Origin: JASLCR01 sp036405515
Lineage (GTDB): Bacteria > Patescibacteriota > Saccharimonadia > Saccharimonadales > Saccharimonadaceae
Assembly (NCBI GenBank): GCA_036405515.1
Contig: DASWXM010000032.1
Span: 1 to 52,162, forward strand
Length of the DNA stretch: 52,162 nt
Direction of reading: 5' to 3'
Of this stretch, positions 42,012 to 50,142 are shown one piece after another. Made by a program: the position numbers and the translations under genes. The notes below the pieces were generated by a model. That model saw only the letters and a list, made by a program, of their open reading frames with translations, ran no database searches and was not told the origin of the DNA. How positions within the stretch are numbered: the stretch's first letter is position 1; the number at the start of each line of letters is the position of its first letter.

Positions 42012-42040
42012 TTGACTTTTTGCAATAAATTTGCTATAAT
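42012..42040 (+). promoter_or_regulatory. Strong promoter of the leader-peptide / GC-rich gene unit
   Basis: TTGACT, 17-nt spacer, TGC-TATAAT: both a near-consensus -35 and an extended -10, the best promoter in the window. Predicted start near 42047, which gives a 184-nt leader before the main start codon. Confidence 0.85.
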
Positions 42041-42081
42041 ATACAAATCTATGCGAGATTAACCTGAGGAGGTGAAGCCAG

Positions 42082-42138
42082 ATGTACTGGTACGCATGGA
42101 AGTCCGGACGGGCGATGGAACGACATTATTTGATCTGA
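42082..42138 (+). CDS. Leader peptide with Tyr/Trp run
   Basis: Eighteen residues, MYWYAWKSGRAMERHYLI, then TGA. A perfect GAGGAGGTGA Shine-Dalgarno sequence lies 5-8 nt upstream, better than that of any full gene here. Residues 2-6 are Y-W-Y-A-W. It sits between a strong promoter and the alternative hairpins, the arrangement of translation attenuators such as those of aminoacid or antibiotic-resistance genes. Function and trigger are unknown. Confidence 0.65.
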   Translation: MYWYAWKSGRAMERHYLI

Positions 42139-42148
42139 CCATCAACTA

Positions 42149-42208
42149 CCCCGTACTGTGTACAACCGGTCAGGTACTTCGAAGAAGCGTACGGGTTCAA
42201 CCCCGTAC
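42149..42208 (+). promoter_or_regulatory. Mutually exclusive leader hairpins (attenuator candidate)
   Basis: Segment 1 CCCCGTAC (42149-42156) and segment 3 CCCCGTAC (42201-42208) are identical; both are complementary to segment 2 GTACGGG (42189-42195), so 1:2 and 2:3 cannot form together. Stem 2:3 has loop TTCAAC and can be extended by AGAAG (42183-42187) with CTTCT (42215-42219), ending against the main Shine-Dalgarno sequence TGAGGAG (42219-42225). No U tract follows, so control would be at translation. Confidence 0.6.
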
Positions 42209-42230
42209 CAACAACTTCTGAGGAGTCATC

Positions 42231-42614
42231 ATGACCAGCAACATCGAGAAGATCATCGCCATCGCCCCGACCTTCATCGGAGCGACCATCGACGTCCAGT
42301 GGCAGAACGCCTGCGGGAGCTCGATGCGCTACGTCGAGAAGGCCACCGTGGACGGCTTCACCGTCCGCTGGCTCGAGGGCGAGCAGCCCAGCATCACCTT
42401 CTACGCGACGGACTTCCGCCGCGAGCTGCACTTCCTGTACGGCCAGAAGATCGAGCAGCTGTCGGTGAAGGACACCGACACCGAGTTCACCTTCCTGATC
42501 GACAAGATCGCGGGCGTCTGGAACATCGGTACGACCACGCAGATGCGCATCCTCGGGATGGAGGATGAGCAGAGCCTGTTCGGTCCGATGCGTGTCGTCC
42601 TGACGAAGCGCTGA
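42231..42614 (+). CDS. Very GC-rich gene of unknown function behind the leader peptide
   Basis: 127 residues, soluble, mixed alpha/beta: IEKIIAIAPTFIGATIDVQWQ, SSMRYVEKATVDGFTVRW, FRRELHFLYGQKIEQLSV, WNIGTTTQMRILGM. I recognise no family. Nearly every codon ends in G or C (atc, gcc, acc, gag, aag, ctg), unlike all flanking housekeeping genes. TGAGGAG lies 5 nt before the ATG. Own promoter, leader peptide and a 16-bp 3' hairpin make it a free-standing unit between hpf and serS. Recent transfer from a high-GC donor, perhaps an actinobacterial host or phage, is plausible but unproven. Confidence 0.7.
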   Translation: MTSNIEKIIAIAPTFIGATIDVQWQNACGSSMRYVEKATVDGFTVRWLEGEQPSITFYATDFRRELHFLYGQKIEQLSVKDTDTEFTFLIDKIAGVWNIGTTTQMRILGMEDEQSLFGPMRVVLTKR

Positions 42615-42623
42615 TCAACTCCA

Positions 42624-42661
42624 CCCGACTGGCACCGGATTCAACTCCGGTGCCAGTCGGG
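42624..42661 (+). terminator. 3' hairpin of the GC-rich gene
   Basis: Perfect 16-bp stem CCCGACTGGCACCGGA / TCCGGTGCCAGTCGGG with loop TTCAAC, the same loop as in leader hairpin 2:3. The first T run is about 13 nt further on, so it may act as an RNA end protector or as a non-canonical terminator. Confidence 0.7.
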
Positions 42662-42702
42662 GCATCAACTAAGTTTTTAAATCATTAAAAATTTAGTAGA
42701 TG

Positions 42703-43947
42703 CTACAAAACTTCTCGGCCGCCAAGATAGGGTCGTAATACTTCAGGGACCGTGAGTGTACCATCTTCATTCTGGAAGTTTTCGATCACCGTAATGAGTG
42801 AACGAGCAAGGCTGACCGCGGTACCATTGAGCGTGTGTACCGTCTCAAGTGAGCCGTCTTTTCGGCGAACACGGATATTGAGATTACGCGCCTGGAAATC
42901 AGTACAGTTTGAGCAGCTAGTAAGCTCGCGGTAAGTGCCATCGACTGGTGACCAGTATTCGATATCAAACTTCTTCGCAGCTGGTGCACCAAGGTCGCCG
43001 CTCGCGATATTGATCACGTGATATGGAATGCCGATTGCCTGCCAGATTTCTTCTTCGATAGCAAGCAGCTTCTCATGCACTTCCTGGCTCTGCTCAGGCA
43101 GTGTAAATGCATACATCTCGAGTTTACTAAACTGGTGTACGCGGAAAAGTCCACGTGTATGCTTACCCGATGCACCAGCTTCTTTACGGTAGCTCGGGCT
43201 CAAGCCCGCGTACATAAGCGGCAGCCTGTCTTCATCGATAATTTCATCTGCATGGTAACCAGTAAGAGAAATTTCTGCGGTGCCGATCAAGCTAAGATCT
43301 TCACCTTCAATCGCATACTCATCTGACTGCTCACTGGTGCGCGGTGCAAAACCAGTACCAGTAAGCGTACGCTGATTCACTAAATGAGGTACGGTCATAA
43401 ATGTGAAGCCTTTTTCCTGGAGCTTCGTGAGCGCAAACTGTGTGATCGCGTTCTCAAGTAGTGCTAGATCACCTTTTAGGTAATAGAACTTTGCACCCGC
43501 CACTTTCGCGCCGCGCTCAAAATCCACCCAATCACGCTTGATAGCAAAATCAAGATGATCGATCGCACCAGTTTTTTGTTCGCCCCACTGCTTGATCTCA
43601 ACGCTGTCTTCTTCCCCGCCAACTGGCACATCCTCAAACGTAATATTCGGAACTTGCCATAAGAGATCAGTAAACTCTTTTTCTGCATTCGTCAGATATT
43701 CTTCACGCTCAGCGAGCTCAATCTTAATCTGCTTGCCTTCATCAATCAGTGATTGTTCCGGCTTGCCGCCCTTCATCTTGGCGGCGTTATCATTGCGCTT
43801 TTTGCGCAGATCATCAACCTGACTCTGCAAATCACGGCGTTCATCATCGAGCTTCAAAAGCTCGGAAATCGATACGTTATAGCCTTTGTCTTTAGCGGCT
43901 TGCTGTACTTTCTCTGGATTTTCTCGGATATAACGTATGTCTAACAT
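42703..43947 (-). CDS. serS: Seryl-tRNA synthetase
   Basis: 414 residues, normal length. N-terminal tRNA-binding coiled coil (about 28-105, LLKLDDERRDLQSQVDDLRKKRND), then class II core: motif 2 YRKEAGASGKHTRGLFRVHQFSKLEMYAF, TFMTVPHLVNQ, motif 3 NGTAVSLARSLITVIENFQ. SCSNCTDFQARN is the usual serine-site loop. TGA-TACAAT lies 6 nt from the ATG. Confidence 0.97.
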   Translation of the reverse strand: MLDIRYIRENPEKVQQAAKDKGYNVSISELLKLDDERRDLQSQVDDLRKKRNDNAAKMKGGKPEQSLIDEGKQIKIELAEREEYLTNAEKEFTDLLWQVPNITFEDVPVGGEEDSVEIKQWGEQKTGAIDHLDFAIKRDWVDFERGAKVAGAKFYYLKGDLALLENAITQFALTKLQEKGFTFMTVPHLVNQRTLTGTGFAPRTSEQSDEYAIEGEDLSLIGTAEISLTGYHADEIIDEDRLPLMYAGLSPSYRKEAGASGKHTRGLFRVHQFSKLEMYAFTLPEQSQEVHEKLLAIEEEIWQAIGIPYHVINIASGDLGAPAAKKFDIEYWSPVDGTYRELTSCSNCTDFQARNLNIRVRRKDGSLETVHTLNGTAVSLARSLITVIENFQNEDGTLTVPEVLRPYLGGREVL

Positions 43948-43953
43948 GACTAT

Positions 43954-43959
43954 ATTGTA
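43954..43959 (-). promoter_or_regulatory. Extended -10 box of serS
   Basis: TGA-TACAAT on the minus strand, 6 nt before ATG 43947; leaderless prediction. Confidence 0.6.
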
Positions 43960-43965
43960 TCACGC

Positions 43966-45324
43966 CTACTCTGTTCTGAGTGCTTCAATCGGATCGAGCT
44001 TGGCAGCCTTACGCGCCGGGAAATAGCCTGCAACGACTGCAACAATAATCAGAAGAACCATGAGCATGAGTGCGTCCTGCAAGCGGAACATCAGAATACG
44101 CGTATCTTCGCCGAGATCAAGCACGTCAGATATCCACGGATTCAATACAGTACCAAGCAGCCAGGCAATACCAATACCGATCACCCCACCCAAGAAACCG
44201 ATCCAGGCTGCCTCGTAGCGAAAGAGTCGGCTAACATGCTTGCCGCGCATGCCGAGTGCTTTCATGAGTCCAATCTGCGAAGTACGCTCGAGTACCGAAA
44301 TATACTGCGTATTGATGATACCGAAGATACTGGCAATCAGCGCAATCACACCAAACCCAGCCACAATTCCAAGTAGTGTATTGATAATCGTGAAGAGGAA
44401 TCCTTGTAGATCTTTAGCCGTTTGCGGATAAAAACCTTTGTCCTCCAGAGATTTTTTTACTGTTTCGGGTGACTTCCCATCAATCACTCTGGCAGTAGCA
44501 GCAAAATACTTCTCATAGGCATCAGTTCCTTTTGTCATAAATGATGCGACATCACTCGCAGCTACAATAGGTATCTGGATAGCAGCACTGTCACTGAACG
44601 AGAAGTTTGATGGCTTAACAGTCGCAGCAACTGTGAGCTCTATTTTTCTCACCTTTTTGCCACCAAGTTTCTTCAAGCCTTCTACACCTTCGGTTGCAAG
44701 GATCTTTTGAATCTCATTTTCACTTGGCGCAGCCGCTGCCCTCTCCATAACAAGGGTGATCTTTCGACCGATAAGCTTATCTTCCGTAACACCCAGTGTC
44801 TTTGCAAAACTCGCTGGCACCACTGCTTGATCTTTCTTTAAATCAGTACCGAGTGCAGGCAGCTTGCCTCGTGATACTTCGCTGAGTACATCAGGATTAT
44901 AGACATTCAAACTCGCTGTATATTTATTAGAAAAGCCATCGATTTTGATATAACTAGCGGATACATCATATATTGGTCGCACGTCGGTCAGGTCATTGCG
45001 CTTTTCAAGTTCCTCAATATCATGTTCGTTTAGGAATTTGATAGAAGTGCCGTTTGCACTACCAACGTCACTATCGTATTTACGTAGGCCGGTCTGCGGT
45101 TGGCTTCCGCCAATGATAGCTTTATCCTTAACGATCAGTAGGCTCTGCGGGTCGACATTAGAAGAGATTAATTTATTAGCGTACTGTTTTGCGCCTTCCC
45201 CTGCCGCCAAACTAACCATAATCGTAAATGCCCCGACCGCTATCGCCAAACTTGTCAGCAGCGTACGCACTTTTGCCTGGCGCAAGCTGCGACCAGCACG
45301 ATGAATACTGTCAATCCTACGCAC
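43966..45324 (-). CDS. MacB/FtsX-type ABC transporter permease
   Basis: 452 residues: helix 1 (about 22-42, LTSLAIAVGAFTIMVSLAAGEG), a large extracytoplasmic domain (about 45-305), then three helices with GVIALIASIFGIINTQYISVLERTSQIGLMKALGMRGKHVSRLFRYEAAWIGFLGGVIGI, the MacB/FtsX pattern. Such permeases do not transport through a pore but use mechanical movement to export peptides or lipoproteins. It overlaps the ATPase gene by 8 nt. Confidence 0.93.
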   Translation of the reverse strand: MRRIDSIHRAGRSLRQAKVRTLLTSLAIAVGAFTIMVSLAAGEGAKQYANKLISSNVDPQSLLIVKDKAIIGGSQPQTGLRKYDSDVGSANGTSIKFLNEHDIEELEKRNDLTDVRPIYDVSASYIKIDGFSNKYTASLNVYNPDVLSEVSRGKLPALGTDLKKDQAVVPASFAKTLGVTEDKLIGRKITLVMERAAAAPSENEIQKILATEGVEGLKKLGGKKVRKIELTVAATVKPSNFSFSDSAAIQIPIVAASDVASFMTKGTDAYEKYFAATARVIDGKSPETVKKSLEDKGFYPQTAKDLQGFLFTIINTLLGIVAGFGVIALIASIFGIINTQYISVLERTSQIGLMKALGMRGKHVSRLFRYEAAWIGFLGGVIGIGIAWLLGTVLNPWISDVLDLGEDTRILMFRLQDALMLMVLLIIVAVVAGYFPARKAAKLDPIEALRTE

Positions 45325-46015
45325 GAGTGCCTCCCTTCTTCTTTTCCGTCATTTCGATTATCTGTCCGTCTTTGATCACGATCTGTATATCGCACTTTTT
45401 TGCAAGATCATCGTCGTGTGTCACTACCACTAGCGTTGCGTCATTTTCTTTGCTATAGCTAAATAGTAGTTCCTCGATCTTATCGCCCGTTGTACTATCG
45501 AGATTACCTGTCGGCTCATCAGCAAACAGCACTCGCGGCTCATTGACGATCGCACGCGCAATAGCAAGGCGCTGCTTTTGCCCACCGGAAAGATCACGAG
45601 CCCTTACGTGGAGCTTTTCACTTAAATCCACAGAGGCAAGCGCAGCGATTATCTTTTTCTTGCGAAGCTGTTTCGGTACATCCGCAATCTCGAGAGGCAG
45701 CCCGACATTGTCCTCAACCGTCTCATTTGCCTGTACAAAAAATGATTGGAAAATAAAGCCAATCTTTCGTGCTCTAAAATGGTCGAGTTCACGACCGGTC
45801 AACTCAAGAATATTCTCGCCATCAATGATTACAACGCCTGAAGTCGGAGCGTCAAGTCCGCTCATCGCATGCATGAGAGTAGACTTGCCACTCCCTGATT
45901 TACCAACAATAGCCACGCTTTTGCCTTCAGGTACCGAAAAACTTACCCCCTTCAGTGCGATAAACGCATTATTCTTCTTGCCGTATCGTTTCTTTAGGTT
46001 TTCAACCTCGATCAT
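45317..46015 (-). CDS. MacB/LolD-type ABC transporter ATPase
   Basis: 232 residues. Walker A GKSGSGKSTLMHAMSGLDAPTSG (short loop then GLDxPTSG, as in LolD/MacB), signature LSGGQKQRLAIARAIV, Walker B VLFADEPTGNLD, H-loop VVVTHDDDLA. GAGGAGG immediately precedes the ATG, 9 nt after the stop of the gene before it. Partner of the permease at 43966-45324. Confidence 0.94.
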   Translation of the reverse strand: MIEVENLKKRYGKKNNAFIALKGVSFSVPEGKSVAIVGKSGSGKSTLMHAMSGLDAPTSGVVIIDGENILELTGRELDHFRARKIGFIFQSFFVQANETVEDNVGLPLEIADVPKQLRKKKIIAALASVDLSEKLHVRARDLSGGQKQRLAIARAIVNEPRVLFADEPTGNLDSTTGDKIEELLFSYSKENDATLVVVTHDDDLAKKCDIQIVIKDGQIIEMTEKKKGGTRA

Positions 46016-46024
46016 GAGCCTCCT

Positions 46025-47236
46025 CTACGCTTTACGTGTGAAAATTTCTTTCAGTCCAAGTCGGCGATCATACTCAAGGGCGCCGTATTTAAATATCCGT
46101 ACCGCCAGTAACATAATAATAAGGGCGGTGACGGCTAAGATACCACATGCAAGAAGTGCCTGCCAGACTTCTAAATTACCTACGGCGTTTCGCAGCATCA
46201 GCGGAATTGGTGCCGTGAATGGGAAATAGCTAAGAAATTGTACGATCGGCATCTCTGGCGACGAGACAAACAGTGTCACTGCATAGAGCGGCCCAAAGAT
46301 AAACAACATGACGATGCCAAAGAAACTCCCCGCTTCTTTAGCTGTGGGTGCTGCGGCACCGATTGCAACCAAAAGCCCTGTAAATAGAATGAAGCTTAGT
46401 GAGAAAATCGCAAAACCGATACCGATTCGTGCCGGGTTAAGCGGCAAATTCGCCAGATCAAGATTCGGAAGATTGAGATTATCATGGAGAAGCAGATACC
46501 CAATTAATACCGGTACAGCAACCACGATGACTTGTAAAAATCCAAGTACGATCAGCGAGAAAATCTTTCCGACGATAAGTGCTTTTGCATTAATCGTCGT
46601 CAGAATCATTTCAATCACTCGGTTTTCTTTTTCTTCGATCGTTGCATTTAACATTTGGTTACCGAACGTTGCAATCATGAGATAAAAGAGTACGAGAAAG
46701 ATACCAGGTGCAATCATTTCCATGAAAGGATTGTATTCTTTACCGTCACGATACGTTACCGACTCACTCTGTACCGCCTCACTCAAAACCGCTGCCGATT
46801 GCGGAGAAACAGTAGCGGTTACCGACTGCTTCAGAAGTGCCTTCGCAACCCCATCATAACGTCCATTATCAAAGAGACCGACGTCTTTGCCATATACTTC
46901 AATCTTTGCTTTCTCGATATCCTTTGGATAAAAGAAAAACGCGTCCACTTTTCCTGCTTTCACTTCGGCAATTGCTTGCTCACGTGAATCCGCTACTTTA
47001 CCACCCATGGCGGTAATCATCGCAGTGTTGACCAGTCTTGCATCATCCTTCACTACAAAGCTGAACTTTTGTTTATCGTTATCCTCGGATGCCGCCTTCG
47101 TTGCTTGATTTGAGAAATAAATGATGCCCGCCACTGCTCCGATCATTACCGGAAATAGCAAGCTAACAAGCCAAAAGCTTTTCTTCTTTAGCGTGCGCAT
47201 CACTTCAAATCGAAATACTGTACCAAAATTATGCAT
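46025..47236 (-). CDS. ABC-2 type permease (NatB-like exporter subunit)
   Basis: 403 residues. Membrane helix 1 (about 21-40), extracytoplasmic domain (about 45-175), then five helices in NPFMEMIAPGIFLVLFYLMIATFGNQMLNATIEEKENRVIEMILTTI, with the EEKENRxIEMIL coupling motif typical of ABC-2/NatB. Exports an unknown substrate (Na+, peptide or lipid in known relatives). The ATG overlaps the ATPase stop. Confidence 0.92.
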   Translation of the reverse strand: MHNFGTVFRFEVMRTLKKKSFWLVSLLFPVMIGAVAGIIYFSNQATKAASEDNDKQKFSFVVKDDARLVNTAMITAMGGKVADSREQAIAEVKAGKVDAFFFYPKDIEKAKIEVYGKDVGLFDNGRYDGVAKALLKQSVTATVSPQSAAVLSEAVQSESVTYRDGKEYNPFMEMIAPGIFLVLFYLMIATFGNQMLNATIEEKENRVIEMILTTINAKALIVGKIFSLIVLGFLQVIVVAVPVLIGYLLLHDNLNLPNLDLANLPLNPARIGIGFAIFSLSFILFTGLLVAIGAAAPTAKEAGSFFGIVMLFIFGPLYAVTLFVSSPEMPIVQFLSYFPFTAPIPLMLRNAVGNLEVWQALLACGILAVTALIIMLLAVRIFKYGALEYDRRLGLKEIFTRKA

Positions 47237-47970
47237 TAATCTCGACCCGCTTTCTGTCCATAGACTTGGATGAATATTTCATCGAGGGATTTTCCATTGA
47301 ATTTCTTTCGTACTTCTTTAATTGACCCATAAGCCGCTGCGTTGCCATCCTTGAGAAGAATAATACGATCGCAGAGCCTTTCAACTTCATCCATTTGGTG
47401 TGAGACAAATACTACACTTGCGCCTTTCTTCTGATGCTCTTCGATGATATCCATAAGCAGACGACGATTTACTGGGTCGAAGCCTTTTGTTGGTTCATCA
47501 AGAATCAGAAGCTCAGGATCGTTCATGATCGTCACACCAAGCTGCACCTTTTGCTGCTGGCCACCAGATAGCTTATCGAGCCTCGTCTTTGCTTTATCAA
47601 GCAGTCCTACCCGCTCGAGATACTCAAGAGAAAACGCTCGAGCATCATGATGATCCATACCTTTGAGTTGGCCGAAATATACCATCACATCAATAACGTT
47701 TTCTTTCTTATACAGCCCCCGTTCTTCTGGAAGATAGCCAAGCTTCACCTTGCCATCAACCGCATAGGATTCACCGCCAACATGCAGCGTGCCAGCTGTT
47801 GGCGTATAAATACCAAGTAGCGAGCGAAGTGTTGTTGTCTTGCCAGATCCGTTTGAGCCTAAAAGTCCAAACGTTTCGCCCTTTTTCACTACAAAAGACA
47901 GATCATTAATGACTGTCGTTTTGCCGAACTTCATAGTGAAGTTCTCAATCGAAATAATATCCCCTACCAT
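47236..47970 (-). CDS. ABC transporter ATPase (NatA-like)
   Basis: 244 residues. Walker A GSNGSGKTTTLRSLLGIYTPTAG, LGYLPEERGLYKKENVIDVMVYFGQLKGM (LPEERGLY is diagnostic for the NatA subgroup), signature LSGGQQQKVQLGVTIM, Walker B LLILDEPTKGFDPVNR, VFVSHQMDEVERLCDR. Leaderless promoter TGC-TACAAT 7 nt from the ATG. First gene of a four-gene ABC operon running to 43966. Confidence 0.94.
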   Translation of the reverse strand: MVGDIISIENFTMKFGKTTVINDLSFVVKKGETFGLLGSNGSGKTTTLRSLLGIYTPTAGTLHVGGESYAVDGKVKLGYLPEERGLYKKENVIDVMVYFGQLKGMDHHDARAFSLEYLERVGLLDKAKTRLDKLSGGQQQKVQLGVTIMNDPELLILDEPTKGFDPVNRRLLMDIIEEHQKKGASVVFVSHQMDEVERLCDRIILLKDGNAAAYGSIKEVRKKFNGKSLDEIFIQVYGQKAGRD

Positions 47971-47977
47971 TACCTCT

Positions 47978-47983
47978 ATTGTA
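47978..47983 (-). promoter_or_regulatory. Extended -10 box of the ABC operon
   Basis: TGC-TACAAT on the minus strand, 7 nt before ATG 47970, within the spacer behind lysS. Confidence 0.6.
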
Positions 47984-47992
47984 GCATGGGCT

Positions 47993-49495
47993 TTACAGCT
48001 TTATATCAGGATAAATCGCTTTTGTTGTCTCATCAATTTCATGACGGAGCTGCGGGAATGGCACTCCTTCACGAGCAGTGATGCCTTCAAAAATCCAAAA
48101 TACCCGCTCAGAGAAGCCGAGGCCACAGGCTGGCGGCATACCATACTCAAGCATTTCTACATAATCAATATCGAGCATCATTGCCTCGTCATCACCGGCA
48201 TCACGCATGTTTTGCTGCTCTGCAAAACGATTCAATTGATCGATAGGATCGTTCAACTCTGAGAAGAGATTACAAAGTTCACTTCCGGCAATTACCACCT
48301 GCGCACGCTGCGTCGTTTCCGGTCGTTCAGGGTTTGTCTTCGCGAGCGGACTAATAAATGTTGGGGTATTAATGAGCCAGATCGGTCCGGTGACATCCTT
48401 ACGGATATTTTTCCAGAGCTTATCGATCCCGCGTGATTTGTTTTCAGTTTGCTCAACTTCAAGATTATTGTCGGCGAGCGCCTTCTTTACTTCATCGATC
48501 GTACAATTGAACGGGTCGATACCGTAACGGCTCTTGATTGTCTCGGCATAATCCCACCGCTCCCACTCACCTTCAAGATTTACTTCAAATTTACCAAGAG
48601 TGAATTGCAATGTGTCGAAGGTCTCTCTCAGCACATACTTAAAAAGGTCTTCCTGGAACTTGATACCCTCTTTCCAATCAGCATACGCCCAGTACCATTC
48701 CATCGCGATATGCTCCGGCAGATGTTCATCTGTATAGTTTTCGTTACGGAAGCGTGGTCCAAGATCGTACACCTTTTCAAATCCGGCGCCAAGCAGACGT
48801 TTGAGTGGTAGTTCGTGACTAATACGCAAATAAAACTGCTGGTCATCAAGTGCATCCATGTGTGTCACGAATGGGTTTGCATCGGCACCACCGGTCGTAT
48901 GCTCAAGCACGGGAATATTGACCTCGTAAAATCCTCGCTCATTAAGAAAATCTCGTGTTGCCTGCCAAAACTTACTACGACGAATAAACCGCTCGCGCAC
49001 ATCAAGATTTACGTTCATGTCAACATAGCGGCGGCGGAAGCGCTCTTCTTTATTTGTCAGCTCGGTAGGCATTGGGCGAAGTGCCTTCGTGAGTAGTCGG
49101 AGCTCTTTGACACCAACTGATATTTCGCCCGTCTTTGTTTTGATCACTTCACCAGTCGCCTGGATGAAGTCACCAGTATCAAGGAGGCTGAGTTGCTTCA
49201 TACCAAGGATATTTTCGGCTGCATTGAGCTCCTCAACATCAGGGCCGTGCAAGAAAAGCTGCACTTCACCACTCTGATCACGGAGTACAATAAATGCCAA
49301 CTTGCCAAATTTACGAAGCCCCATAATGCGGCCCGCTACAGTCACCTGCTGACCCTCAAGTTCGTCAAACCGCTGTTTAATATCACCAGCATGATGTGTA
49401 CGCTCAGTTTTCGCCGGGTACGGGTTTATACCAAGTTCTTTAAGCTCGGCCAGTTTGCGTAGTCGTTCGTCTCGATAGTCTTGTAGTGTTGCCAT
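47993..49495 (-). CDS. lysS: Lysyl-tRNA synthetase, class II
   Basis: 500 residues: N-terminal OB anticodon domain (VTVAGRIMGLRKFGKLAFIVLRDQSGEVQLFL), class II core with RRYVDMNVNLDVRERFIRRSKFW, EVNIPVLEHTTGGADANPFVTHMDALD, motif 2 GPRFRNENYTDEHLPEHIAMEWY, and motif 3 PPACGLGFSERVFWIFEG. Normal bacterial type. TGA-TATACT lies 9 nt upstream. Confidence 0.97.
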   Translation of the reverse strand: MATLQDYRDERLRKLAELKELGINPYPAKTERTHHAGDIKQRFDELEGQQVTVAGRIMGLRKFGKLAFIVLRDQSGEVQLFLHGPDVEELNAAENILGMKQLSLLDTGDFIQATGEVIKTKTGEISVGVKELRLLTKALRPMPTELTNKEERFRRRYVDMNVNLDVRERFIRRSKFWQATRDFLNERGFYEVNIPVLEHTTGGADANPFVTHMDALDDQQFYLRISHELPLKRLLGAGFEKVYDLGPRFRNENYTDEHLPEHIAMEWYWAYADWKEGIKFQEDLFKYVLRETFDTLQFTLGKFEVNLEGEWERWDYAETIKSRYGIDPFNCTIDEVKKALADNNLEVEQTENKSRGIDKLWKNIRKDVTGPIWLINTPTFISPLAKTNPERPETTQRAQVVIAGSELCNLFSELNDPIDQLNRFAEQQNMRDAGDDEAMMLDIDYVEMLEYGMPPACGLGFSERVFWIFEGITAREGVPFPQLRHEIDETTKAIYPDIKL

Positions 49496-49504
49496 ATCTG
49501 TTAT

Positions 49505-49510
49505 AGTATA
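49505..49510 (-). promoter_or_regulatory. Extended -10 box of lysS
   Basis: TGA-TATACT on the minus strand, 9 nt before the ATG at 49495. Confidence 0.5.
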
Positions 49511-49556
49511 TCACGCCAAAAGTGATAATCTTACTCACAAAAAACGCAAAAAGCTA

Positions 49557-49585
49557 TTGCTTACCTATACCATATATGATATCAT
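49557..49585 (+). promoter_or_regulatory. Promoter of the gene at 49621
   Basis: TTGCTT, 17 nt, TGA-TATCAT. Leader of about 30 nt with a weak ATAGGTT before the ATG. Confidence 0.55.
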
Positions 49586-49620
49586 GGCGGCAAGAATCAC
49601 TAAAACACATAGGTTGCAAT

Positions 49621-50142
49621 ATGAAGATAGAGCTCCGCCCAAAAAGTCTTATTCACGAAAGAATCGCTAAGAAAAAGAAGCCGATTGATCAGCTGATCGC
49701 CCTTGCCCTCAGTGGCGACAACGAAGAAGCTATCGCTCAAAAGGCACAAAATATCCTTGAGGAGATTCGCGAGACTCGATTACGTACGGAGTTGACTATT
49801 CAGCAGCAACTAGCTGATCTTGAGGTAGTTGCACGACTTCCACAGTTACATGATACACAAGAACTACAGGAAGCAGTTACCGATACTGCCGAATACTTAT
49901 GCGAGGAAATGAAAGCAGATCAAAAAATTAAGAGCAAAATAGGTCTGCCTGCAACGCTTGCTGCTTTGCGCACCTGGGATGAACTAAGAACACCTGAGAC
50001 TGAAGTATTATGCGAGGCGACCCTTGATAACTTTAAAGGCTCAGCGCAACCAGTATTAAACAAAGCATTCGTTATGGCACGGGAGAGAAGTATACCCTAT
50101 GAAGATGCGCATGAGCTAGCTATAGAAGAAATGGCTGCCTAG
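49621..50142 (+). CDS. Hypothetical helical protein, overlapping greA tail-to-tail
   Basis: 173 residues, soluble and almost wholly helical: KSLIHERIAKKKKPIDQLIALALSGDNEEAIAQKAQNILEEIRE, then LQEAVTDTAEYLCEEMKADQKIKSKIGLPATLAALRTWDELRTPETE. I do not recognise the family; the alternation of basic and acidic amphipathic helices could bind nucleic acid or protein. Start 49621 fits the promoter at 49557-49585. Codon use is like the neighbours. Confidence 0.6.
   Translation: MKIELRPKSLIHERIAKKKKPIDQLIALALSGDNEEAIAQKAQNILEEIRETRLRTELTIQQQLADLEVVARLPQLHDTQELQEAVTDTAEYLCEEMKADQKIKSKIGLPATLAALRTWDELRTPETEVLCEATLDNFKGSAQPVLNKAFVMARERSIPYEDAHELAIEEMAA

Noticed and set aside
42189..42208. tRNA T-arm-like sequence GGGTTCAACCCC
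   Set aside because: No acceptor, D or anticodon arm can be folded around it; it is better explained as leader hairpin 2:3.
42158..42568. 136-codon frame rich in Arg/His overlapping the GC-rich gene
   Set aside because: Typical out-of-frame product of GC-rich codons; the frame at 42231 has the Shine-Dalgarno sequence and a normal composition.
45543..46229. 228-codon plus-strand frame
   Set aside because: Antisense to the ABC ATPase and the end of the permease, both with intact motifs.
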